Source: Rugamonas rubra
GTDB taxonomy: Bacteria; Pseudomonadota; Gammaproteobacteria; Burkholderiales; Burkholderiaceae_D
Direction: 5' to 3'
DNA: 48,765 nt
Assembly: GCF_900114705.1 (NCBI RefSeq)
Contig: NZ_FOTW01000037.1
Coordinates: forward strand, 1 to 48,765
In this document: positions 18,258 through 25,714 of the stretch, in pieces
Numbering within the stretch: position 1 is the stretch's first letter
Layout of the letters: the number at the start of each line of letters is the position of its first letter
Position numbers and translations under genes: made by a program
The notes under the pieces: generated by a model
What the model was told of the DNA's origin: nothing
The model's database searches: none
Seen by the model: the letters and a program-made list of their open reading frames with translations, nothing else

Positions 18258-20316
18258 CCTCCTGCGCGGCCAGTTGCGCCGCGCCGTGCTGCGCCGCCGC
18301 GCGCCGCTTTGGCTGGCCACGCTGCTGCCGCTGCTGGCCTGCGCGCTGTGGCTGCCCGCCGCGCGCCCCTACACCCTGGCCGCGCCGCTGCTGTGGGCCG
18401 CCTGGCTGTTGTGGGACTTGGCACGCTGGCGCCGCCGCGTCGGCGCGCAGTGGGCCGCATGGCTGGACGCCGCCGTGCCCGCGCTGGAGGACAGCAGCGC
18501 CTTGCTGGCCGGCGCCGTCGACAGCCCGATCGCCCGTCTACAGCAAGAGCGCCTGCGCGTCCGCCTGGCCAGCGCGCTGGGGCCAGACGACTTCCGCGCC
18601 ATCGCCCGCGTGCGCGCGCCGGTCGCCTCCGTGGAAGCACTGCTGCCGTTGTTGTTGGCGCTGGCCGTGGCCGGCGCCGCCTGGGGTTGGCAGCAGCGCC
18701 ACCAGGCCGGCGCCGCAGCTGGCCACGCCGCCGCCGCCGCCGCGCGCGCCATCGTCGACGGCGATGTTTACCTGCGCGTGGCGCCGCCGGCCTACACCGG
18801 CGTGGCCGCCTTCGAGACGGCCGCGCGCGATATCGAGGTGCCGCAGTATTCCGCGGTGCGCTGGTGCGTCAAGAACGCCGTCGGCGCGCAGCCGGTGGTG
18901 GAGCTGAGCGACGGCCAGGCGCTGCCCGTCACGGCCGACTGCGCGCAGTGGCGCGCCGGCGAGTCGATCTTCTGGCGCGCCCGTGGCAAGGCCGGCACGC
19001 GCTACAACGTGCGGGTGCGGCCCGACCAGGCGCCGCAGGTCAACGTGGTCGCGCCGAACGAGTTGATCACCGTGCTGCCGGCCGACGCCGGCGGCGTGCA
19101 GTTGGAGCTGAGCGCGCGCGACGACTACGCCATCGTGCGCGCCAGCCTGCACATGACGCTGGCGCGCGGCAGCGGCGAGAACGTCCGCTTCAGCGACCGC
19201 GAGGTGCCGCTGCCCGAGTCGGCCGACCGCAAGGTGCGCAACTGGCAGAAGCGCTGGACGCTGGCGGTGCTGGGCATGGAGCCGGGCGACGAGTTGTACT
19301 TCTTCGTGCGCGCCACCGACAACGCGCCCGAGCACGCCCACACCACGCAGTCGCCCACCTACACGCTGCGCCTGCCCGGCCCGGCCGCCGAGAGCCTGGA
19401 CGCGACGGCGCTGCCGTCGATGGTCAAGCCGGAGAACCTGCGCAGCCAGCGCCAGATCATCATGGACACCGAGCAGCTGCTGGCCGACCTGCAGGCCAAG
19501 CCCAACATGCCGCGCGCCACGCTGCGCGAGCGCAGCGAGTCCATCGCCACCGACCAGGCGCAGCTGCGGCGGCGCTACGGCATGTTCCTCGGCGAGGAGT
19601 CCAGCCTGTTCGGCGAAGAGCACGAGCACGAGCACGAACAAGAACAAGAACACGGCGGCGGGCATGGCGGCGAACCCGGCGCGCCCAAGCGCGGCGCCGA
19701 GGCGGCCATCATCGCCGAGTTCGGCCACGCCCACGACCAGGAGGACAACGCCACCATCTTCGACCCGGCCACCAAGGCGCTGCTCAAGCGCGCGCTGGCG
19801 GCCATGTGGGACGCCGAGAAGTCGCTGCGCGCCATCACGCCGAAGTCGGCCCTGCCACCCGAGTACAAGGCGCTGGCGGCGATCAAGGAGTTGCAGCAGG
19901 CCGAGCGCGTCTACCTGCACCGCACCGCCTTCGTGCCGCCGGCGCTGAAGGAGGAGAAGCGCATGAGCGGCGACATGGTCGGCGCGCTCAGCTACAAGCG
20001 CGCCCAGGGCGGCGCCGTCGACGCCGCGCCGGCCGAGGTGCGCGAGCTGGTGCTGGCGCTTGCCGGCGACGGCACGCTGCCGGCGCTGTGGAGCAAGTCG
20101 GCGCGCGAGATCATCGCCGCCCGCATCACCGACCAGGAGCAGAAGCTGGCGGCGCAGCGCGCCGTGCAGGACGTGGCCGACGGCTGCGTCCCCTGCCGCG
20201 CCGTGCTGCGCGCCTGGCTGCGCGGCACGCTGGCCGAGGCGCCTGTGCGCCTGCAGGCGCAGCCGCAGGCCGACACCCCATTCCGCCGCGCCTGGCGCGG
20301 CAAGGAGCAGCCATGA
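18241..20316 (+). CDS. DUF4175-like large membrane protein
   Basis: 691 residues. Two N-terminal helices (about 23-60), a third near residues 135-155, then a long soluble part. The order resembles DUF4175-type proteins that accompany MoxR operons. The segment PPAYTGVAAFETAARDIEVP and later LELSARDDYAIVRASLHM look like Ig-like extracytoplasmic repeats. Residues ~460-485 hold an unusual His/Glu tract (EEHEHEHEQEQEHGGGHGG) that could bind metal. The final third is predicted helical, with many Lys/Glu/Ala residues. It overlaps its neighbours by 17 bases on the left and 4 (ATGA) on the right. Family assignment by position and topology; function unknown. Confidence 0.65.
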   Translation: MRDAADLLRGQLRRAVLRRRAPLWLATLLPLLACALWLPAARPYTLAAPLLWAAWLLWDLARWRRRVGAQWAAWLDAAVPALEDSSALLAGAVDSPIARLQQERLRVRLASALGPDDFRAIARVRAPVASVEALLPLLLALAVAGAAWGWQQRHQAGAAAGHAAAAAARAIVDGDVYLRVAPPAYTGVAAFETAARDIEVPQYSAVRWCVKNAVGAQPVVELSDGQALPVTADCAQWRAGESIFWRARGKAGTRYNVRVRPDQAPQVNVVAPNELITVLPADAGGVQLELSARDDYAIVRASLHMTLARGSGENVRFSDREVPLPESADRKVRNWQKRWTLAVLGMEPGDELYFFVRATDNAPEHAHTTQSPTYTLRLPGPAAESLDATALPSMVKPENLRSQRQIIMDTEQLLADLQAKPNMPRATLRERSESIATDQAQLRRRYGMFLGEESSLFGEEHEHEHEQEQEHGGGHGGEPGAPKRGAEAAIIAEFGHAHDQEDNATIFDPATKALLKRALAAMWDAEKSLRAITPKSALPPEYKALAAIKELQQAERVYLHRTAFVPPALKEEKRMSGDMVGALSYKRAQGGAVDAAPAEVRELVLALAGDGTLPALWSKSAREIIAARITDQEQKLAAQRAVQDVADGCVPCRAVLRAWLRGTLAEAPVRLQAQPQADTPFRRAWRGKEQP

Positions 20317-22016
20317 CGGCCAGCATCACCAGTCTGGCCGTGCTGGCCGTCGGCGCGCTCAGCGCGCTGTTCTACGCGCGCCGGCGCCAGTGGATCGAGC
20401 TGGCGCTGGTCGTCCTGGCCGCACTGGCGCTGGCCGCCATGTTCGCCGACCTGCGCCAGTCCGGCAGCGTGGCCGCCAACATCACATTGAGCACCGACGC
20501 CGCCGGCAACGCCAGCGAGGCGGCGCTGCTGGCCGTACCGCAGGCCGGCGCCATCCTGTTGCGCGGCGACGGCCTGCGCGAGGCGCAGTGGCGCGACTTG
20601 CCGGCCCGTCCGCTGCAGTGGAAGCCGGCGGCAGACGCCGACCTGCTGTGGCTGGACTTCCCGCGCCGCGTGGCGCTGGGCCGCATGTTCCAGTTCAGCG
20701 TCCGGCGCGGCCAGGCGCAGGCCGGCTGGCGTTTGCAACTGCTGGCCGAGAACGGCCAACTGCTGGCCGAGGCGCGCGCCGCCGCCGCCACCGACAAGCT
20801 CTCGCTGCAATGGCTGCCGCCGCTGGCCGAGGCCATGCTGCTACAGGCGCGCCTGCTCGACGCCGCCGGCAAGACCATCGCCGCCGGACCGCTGCCGCTG
20901 CAGGTGGTGGCCGCCGCGCCGCTGCAGGTGCTGGGCCGTTTCGACGCGCCGTCCTTCGACGCCCGCGCGCTGAACCAGTTGCTGGCCGAGGGCGACGCCG
21001 TGCTGGACTGGCAGCTCACGCTGGGCAAGGCCATCGCCCGCAGCGAGACGGCGCGGGTGCCGTTGACGCAGCCGAACCTGCTGCTGGTCGACGCCGCCTA
21101 TGTCGAGCATCTGAACCCGGCCGCGCGCGCCGCGCTGCTGGCTCAGGTGGCGCAGGGCGCGCCCCTGCTTGTGCTGGGCGCGAACGCGGCCGACGCCGCC
21201 CTGTGGCAGCGCGAATTCGGCCTGCGTCTGCGGCCGCAGTCGGCCACCACGGAGAAGGAGGACATGCGCCAGTTCAGCATCAACGGCGCCGCGCTGGCGC
21301 TGACGCCGGCCGGCCTGAACCCGGACGCGCCTGCCGGCGCCGCCTGGACGGCGGCGGCGCGCGACGACAAACAGCAAGCCTGGTTGTGGCAGCGCGACTG
21401 GCAGCGTGGCCGCGTGCTGTGGCTGGGCGTGGCCGACTGGCACCGCTACGTCATCAGCGCGCCGCAGCCGCTGTCGCTGTGGTGGCAGCAGCTGCTCGAC
21501 CGGGCGGCGCTGCCGGCCACGCAAAAGAGCGCCTGGCGCCTGCCCGACCCGATGCCGGTGCCGGGCCTGCGCAGCGAATTGTGCGGGCAAGGATTCAAGC
21601 CGGGGGAAGAGGTGCGACTGGACGGCATGGCGGCGGCCAGATGGCAGGCGCGCGCCGAGCAGGCCGACGCCGTCTGCGTGGCGCTGTGGCCGCGCGCGCC
21701 CGGCTGGCAGAAGTTCGCCAGCGCCGGCCAGGAGGGCATGGAATACATCTACGCCGCCGGCGACTGGCCGGCCTGGCAGCGCGCGCTGCGGCGCGACGCC
21801 ACCGCGCGCTATGCCGCGCGCAGCGAGGCGAAGCCGGCGTTGGTCGTTGCCGGCGCTGCGGGGGCTGTGGCCACCGGCGCCGCCAACGCCCCCGTCAACC
21901 CCAGGCTAGGCCCGGAGGCCACCGCTGCCGCGAACGGCGCACCCATGCCGGCGGCGCCGTTCGCACTGCTGTTCGCGCTGTGCATGCTGACGTTGTGGTG
22001 GCGCGAGCAGCGTTAG
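20313..22016 (+). CDS. Membrane-anchored protein at end of MoxR operon, unknown function
   Basis: 567 residues. A first helix spans about residues 5-45 (two hydrophobic stretches split by RRRQW) and a last helix lies near the C-terminus (PFALLFALCMLTLWW), so most of the protein is extracytoplasmic. The middle includes PNLLLVDAAYVEHLNPAARAALL and GAPLLVLGANAADAALW, which suggest a glutamine-amidotransferase-like domain as found in BatA/DUF4159-type operons. I do not recognise a named family. The ATG at 20313 overlaps the previous stop (ATGA) and has AAGGAG at 20302-20307. It closes the block begun at tldD copy 1. Confidence 0.7.
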   Translation: MTASITSLAVLAVGALSALFYARRRQWIELALVVLAALALAAMFADLRQSGSVAANITLSTDAAGNASEAALLAVPQAGAILLRGDGLREAQWRDLPARPLQWKPAADADLLWLDFPRRVALGRMFQFSVRRGQAQAGWRLQLLAENGQLLAEARAAAATDKLSLQWLPPLAEAMLLQARLLDAAGKTIAAGPLPLQVVAAAPLQVLGRFDAPSFDARALNQLLAEGDAVLDWQLTLGKAIARSETARVPLTQPNLLLVDAAYVEHLNPAARAALLAQVAQGAPLLVLGANAADAALWQREFGLRLRPQSATTEKEDMRQFSINGAALALTPAGLNPDAPAGAAWTAAARDDKQQAWLWQRDWQRGRVLWLGVADWHRYVISAPQPLSLWWQQLLDRAALPATQKSAWRLPDPMPVPGLRSELCGQGFKPGEEVRLDGMAAARWQARAEQADAVCVALWPRAPGWQKFASAGQEGMEYIYAAGDWPAWQRALRRDATARYAARSEAKPALVVAGAAGAVATGAANAPVNPRLGPEATAAANGAPMPAAPFALLFALCMLTLWWREQR

Positions 22017-22043
22017 GCGAAGGGCAGGCCCTTGCTTATCGCC

Positions 22044-22586
22044 TCAGAGTAGGGCGTTGCCCAGCTCTCTGCGCAGCAACGAAAAGTGCGCCACGGAAAT
22101 GTACCGGCCATCCCGATGTTCGCATTCCCGATGGATGCCCTCCTCGGTGAAGCGAAGTGATCGCAGCAATTCGAGCGAGGCGATGTTCTCGGTTTCGACT
22201 TCGGCCCAGAGGCGATTGATGCGGTAATGCGCAAACACATATGGCACAAAGGCTTGTAGCGCCGCGCGCATTGCGCCTCGTCCCCAATGAGCCGGCAACA
22301 ACCAGTAGCCGAGCTGCGCGTGGTGATCCGTCTCGCAAAGGTCGCTAAAACCCAGCGCGCCGAGAAATGCTCCGTTAGACGCGTCGACCACCGCCAGCCA
22401 CAGGCCGCTGCCTGTCTTTTGGATGGATCGATACCAGTCCATTTGAACCTCGAAGGCATCCGGCGCATCGAAGCGCATGCCGTAGTAGCGCAGCACTGCG
22501 GCATCGGAAAGGCCGGCCTGGATGTACGGGCGATCCGTCGCTGCGATCGGGCGCAGTTGGATTGAATCGTTTTCGATGAGCACCAT
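22044..22586 (-). CDS. GNAT N-acetyltransferase, RimJ/RimL type
   Basis: 180 residues. It transfers acetyl from acetyl-CoA to an amine, probably a protein N-terminus or small molecule. The family pattern is clear: IQLRPIAATDRPYIQAGLSD at the start, LGYWLLPAHWGRGAMRAAL (acetyl-CoA loop R/Q-x-x-G-x-A region) near 95-112, and INRLWAEVETENIASLELLRSLRF near 125-148, the hallmark of RimJ/RimL enzymes. It is convergent with the MoxR operon. Only one base separates it from the second acetyltransferase upstream, so they form an operon. Local GC is lower than in the flanking genes. Confidence 0.9.
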   Translation of the reverse strand: MVLIENDSIQLRPIAATDRPYIQAGLSDAAVLRYYGMRFDAPDAFEVQMDWYRSIQKTGSGLWLAVVDASNGAFLGALGFSDLCETDHHAQLGYWLLPAHWGRGAMRAALQAFVPYVFAHYRINRLWAEVETENIASLELLRSLRFTEEGIHRECEHRDGRYISVAHFSLLRRELGNALL

Positions 22587-22587
22587 A

Positions 22588-23109
22588 CTACACCCCCGGA
22601 AAGTCGACGTTTTTCGAACGCGATAAACCCTGCTGCGCGGAGCGTGGGCGCTCCAATGCTAGGGGTGGCGACGCAAGATGAAATCCGGCGATTTTTTCTC
22701 CCCACGGGGCCAGTCCCTCGGCGCGAAAACCGACGGACTCATACAGACGATGGGCCGCCAGATTGTCGACGTGATAGCCAACCATCAGCTTCGGGGCTGC
22801 GGGAGTCCCTTTCGCCAGGGTCTTGATGATCTCCTGCAAAGCGATCCGGGCATGGCCTTGTCGCTGCTGGGCTTTGTCGATCATCAGTCGATACAACCAA
22901 TAATTGCCGTCATCCGGATCGATTCCATACAAGGCAAAACCGATCATCTCTTGCTTGAGGTAAATGCCAGTCGCTTTGAAACCGGGCAGGAACTGGGCTT
23001 CGGCGATGGAGTAGAGATTGGCGGCGATGAATTTTTTTTGCTCGCGCGAGACGCGCAGGGCGACGCAATCTTCCCAGTTGTTTTTGTTGATACGTTTGAG
23101 TCTTAACAT
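22588..23109 (-). CDS. GNAT N-acetyltransferase, diamine/spermidine acetyltransferase-like
   Basis: 173 residues. It opens MLRLKRINKNNWEDCVALRV and continues with LYRLMIDKAQQRQGHARIALQEII, where QRQGHA is the acetyl-CoA-binding loop, followed by NLAAHRLYESVGFRAEG, all typical of GNAT enzymes close to PaiA/BltD-type polyamine acetyltransferases. The last ~25 residues (after ASPPLALERP) look unrelated to the fold and may be a read-through extension. It is the first gene of a two-gene operon. The upstream region is A/T-rich. The substrate cannot be told from sequence. Confidence 0.85.
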   Translation of the reverse strand: MLRLKRINKNNWEDCVALRVSREQKKFIAANLYSIAEAQFLPGFKATGIYLKQEMIGFALYGIDPDDGNYWLYRLMIDKAQQRQGHARIALQEIIKTLAKGTPAAPKLMVGYHVDNLAAHRLYESVGFRAEGLAPWGEKIAGFHLASPPLALERPRSAQQGLSRSKNVDFPGV

Positions 23110-23147
23110 GTGTTTTTTACGATATGGGTACTGCCTGATCAGTGAAC

Positions 23148-23175
23148 AAGAAATCGATTTTTCTCATCGATTCTT
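23148..23175. promoter_or_regulatory. Inverted repeat upstream of the GNAT operon
   Basis: AAGAAATCGAT (23148-23158) and ATCGATTCTT (23166-23175) pair with a single bulged A and a 7-base T-rich loop. It sits about 40 bases upstream of the acetyltransferase start, in A/T-rich DNA, so it could be an operator; a terminator role is also possible. Confidence 0.35.
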
Positions 23176-23361
23176 TCCGTACAATTTCGGTCGTTTTTTG
23201 GTCGTCGCTCATAGCACATTTCCTTTACTAAAATAGCTTGTTGCCCATGCTTGGCTGGGATGGGATTATGTATTGCTGCAAAGTGGGGCCGGCGTCGTCG
23301 AATGCAAGCCCGCGCCAGGCAGACGGCGCGTCCGCCGCTGGCGCGGGTTCAACTCAGGCCC

Positions 23362-24060
23362 TTATTGCGCGCCCTCGCTCCAGCGTTGCACGTAGTCGGG
23401 CACCGCCAGCGCGCAGGCCGGGTCGGTCTGCGGCGCCAGGCGGCTGCGCTCGAACGGCAGCACGCCGGCCCAGACCGGCCAGGCCATGTCCTCGGCGTCG
23501 TCGGTCGGCGCGCCGGCGCGCACCTTGCAGGCCGCCTCGGCCAGCGCGATGCGCAGCACCGTGGTGGCGGCGTATTCCTTGTCGTTGCCGGCGCGGACCT
23601 CGGCCTGGCGGCCCGGCACCAGCCGGTCCATGAAGCTCTCCATGGTGCGCCGCTTGTGCGCCTCGTCGGTGACTTTTTCAAAACGGCCGTAGATCATCAC
23701 CGAGCGGTAGTTCATCGAGTGGTTGAAGGCCGAGCGCGCCATCACCAGGCCGTCGAGGTGGGTGATGGTGACGCAGATGTCCGACTCGACCAGGCGGCGC
23801 AGCATGCGGCTGCCGTTCGAGCCGTGGATGTACAGGTGCTCGCCGTCGCGCCAGCAGGCGGTGGGGATGCAGTGGCTGCCCTTGTCGTCGCTGAAGGCGA
23901 TGTGGCACAGGTAGGCGTCGTCGACGATGGCGCGCACGGTGGCTGCGTCGTAGCGGGCGTTCTCGGCGACGCGGCGCACGCGGGTGCGCTCGCTCGGCGC
24001 GCCGGCGAAGGTGGTGGTGTCTGCGGATGCTGCGGTGTCGGCTGCGACGGTGTCGGTCAT
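23362..24060 (-). CDS. Pyridoxamine 5'-phosphate oxidase family (FMN-binding) protein
   Basis: 232 residues. It has the split-barrel FMN-binding pattern: RVAENARYDAATVRAIVDDA, then YLCHIAFSDDKGSHCIPTAC, GEHLYIHGSNGSRMLRRL and NYRSVMIYGRFEKV. These fit the flavin-nucleotide-binding group related to NimA and PNPOx rather than the pdxH enzyme itself, since the C-terminal PNPOx dimer region is absent. I use the start at 24060; an upstream in-frame start at 24171 would run across the promoter region shared with the MocR gene. Divergent arrangement with a MocR regulator suggests it is that regulator's target. Confidence 0.85.
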   Translation of the reverse strand: MTDTVAADTAASADTTTFAGAPSERTRVRRVAENARYDAATVRAIVDDAYLCHIAFSDDKGSHCIPTACWRDGEHLYIHGSNGSRMLRRLVESDICVTITHLDGLVMARSAFNHSMNYRSVMIYGRFEKVTDEAHKRRTMESFMDRLVPGRQAEVRAGNDKEYAATTVLRIALAEAACKVRAGAPTDDAEDMAWPVWAGVLPFERSRLAPQTDPACALAVPDYVQRWSEGAQ

Positions 24061-24158
24061 GGTGGTGTCCAGATGGGTGGCTACAAAGGGTGAAGTAGGC
24101 AATATAATGGCCCGCTGGCTCTGTCGACAGATCCAGCGTTGTGTCATTTTTTGGAGCC
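24061..24158. promoter_or_regulatory. Divergent control region of the PNPOx-like/MocR pair
   Basis: A good -10 box TATAAT occurs at 24103-24108 on the plus strand; the same A/T patch read on the minus strand gives TATATT. No consensus -35 is evident for either, as expected for activator-dependent promoters. CTGTCGACAG at 24121-24130 is a perfect 10-bp palindrome and a possible regulator site. Confidence 0.4.
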
Positions 24159-25667
24159 ATGAATGGAGCACACCCCGTGGATTACGCCCTATTGATCGCC
24201 GCCTTCACCGAGCAGCACCGCGCGCGCGGCTGGCCGCGCCAGCGCCTGCTGCACGAATGCCTGCGCGCGGCGATCCGCAACGGCACGCTGGGCGCCGGCA
24301 GCCGCCTGGTGGCCACCCGGGTTCTGGCCGCCGAGCTGGGCGTGGCGCGCAACACCGTGCTGTATGCCTACGAGCAGCTGGCCTGCGAGGGCTATGTCAG
24401 CACCGGCCGCGGCGGCACCATCGTCGCCGCGCTGGCGCCGGAGTTCGCCGCGCCGGCGGTGGCGGCGCCGCACGCCGGCCTGTCGTCGCGCGCCCGCGAG
24501 CTGCGCCCGATGTCCGGCATCAGCGACAGCATGGCCGCCTTCATGCCGGGCGTGCCGGCGCTCGAGCAGTTTCCGCTGGCGCTGTGGCGGCGCATGCTGG
24601 AGCGGGCCTGGCGCGGCCTGACGGTGGCGCAGCTGAACTACGGCGAGCCGTGCGGCGAGGCGGCGCTGCGCGAGGCCATCGCCGACCACCTGCGCGCCTC
24701 GCGCGGCGTGGTGTGCGAGGCCGGCCAGGTGTTCATCACCGACGGCACCCAGAGCAGCCTGGACCTGTGCGCCCGCGCCTTCGCCGACCACGGCGACACC
24801 GCCTGGCTGGAGTGCCCCGGCTACGCCGGCGCGCTGGCCGCCTTCCGCGCCGCCGGCCTGCGCGTCGAGCCGGTCGCCGTCGACCAGGACGGCATCGCGC
24901 CGCAGCCGCAGGACTGGGCGGCCCGTCCGCCGCGCCTGATCTACACCACGCCGTCGCACCAGTACCCGACCGGCAGCGTGCTCAGCCTGCGGCGCCGGCT
25001 GGCGCTGATCGAACAGGCGCGCGCCGCCGGCGCCTTGATCATCGAGGACGACTACGACAGCGAGTTCCGCCACGACGGTCCGCCGCTGGCGGCCATGCAG
25101 GGGCTGGCGGCGGACGCGCCGGTGCTCTACCTGGGCACCTTCAGCAAGACCATGTTCCCCTCGCTGCGCATCGGCTTCGTGGTGGTGCCCAGGGGCCTGG
25201 CGCCGGCGCTGGCGGCGATGCGCGCGCAGTCGGCCGCGCGCGGCCGCGTCGCCGAGCAGCTGGCGCTGGCCGAGTTCCTGCGCAGCGGCCAGTTCGCCCT
25301 GCACCTGCGGCGCATGCGGCGGCTGTACCGGCAGCGGCGCGACGCGTTGGCGGCGGCGCTGGGCGAGCATGTGGGGACGGTGGCGCTGGTGCATGGCGGC
25401 TCGGCCGGCATGCACCTGGCCTTGCGTTTCACCGACGCGGCGCTGTGCGACACGAGCATCGCCGCGCAGGCGCTGGAGCTGGGCATCGTGACGCACGCGC
25501 TGAGCGCGCACTGCGACCATGCGGGGGAGGGCGGTTCGGACTGGCGGGGCTTGATGCTCGGCTACGCGCAGGTGCCGGCGGAGCGGATGGATGGACTGGT
25601 CAGGCGGTTGGCGGCGCTGTTGCACCTGGCGGCCTACAGCGCCAACCGGCCGCGCCGCAGCGGTTGA
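24159..25667 (+). CDS. MocR-family transcriptional regulator (GntR HTH plus aminotransferase domain)
   Basis: 502 residues from ATG 24159. The N-terminal ~80 residues form a GntR-type winged helix (LHECLRAAIRNGTLGAGSRL, LGVARNTVLYAYEQL, EGYVSTGRGG). The rest is a fold-type I aminotransferase-like domain that binds PLP, with GTFSKTMFPSLR and the Schiff-base lysine at about residue 330. Such proteins sense PLP or amino compounds. Two starts compete: ATG 24159 with a too-close TTGGAG, and GTG 24177 with GGAG 8 bases upstream, which would remove 6 residues. It is divergent from the PNPOx-like gene. Confidence 0.92.
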   Translation: MNGAHPVDYALLIAAFTEQHRARGWPRQRLLHECLRAAIRNGTLGAGSRLVATRVLAAELGVARNTVLYAYEQLACEGYVSTGRGGTIVAALAPEFAAPAVAAPHAGLSSRARELRPMSGISDSMAAFMPGVPALEQFPLALWRRMLERAWRGLTVAQLNYGEPCGEAALREAIADHLRASRGVVCEAGQVFITDGTQSSLDLCARAFADHGDTAWLECPGYAGALAAFRAAGLRVEPVAVDQDGIAPQPQDWAARPPRLIYTTPSHQYPTGSVLSLRRRLALIEQARAAGALIIEDDYDSEFRHDGPPLAAMQGLAADAPVLYLGTFSKTMFPSLRIGFVVVPRGLAPALAAMRAQSAARGRVAEQLALAEFLRSGQFALHLRRMRRLYRQRRDALAAALGEHVGTVALVHGGSAGMHLALRFTDAALCDTSIAAQALELGIVTHALSAHCDHAGEGGSDWRGLMLGYAQVPAERMDGLVRRLAALLHLAAYSANRPRRSG

Positions 25668-25714
25668 CGCTGCGGCGCGGAGGCACTACGGAACTACGGC
25701 ACGACGGAACTAGC

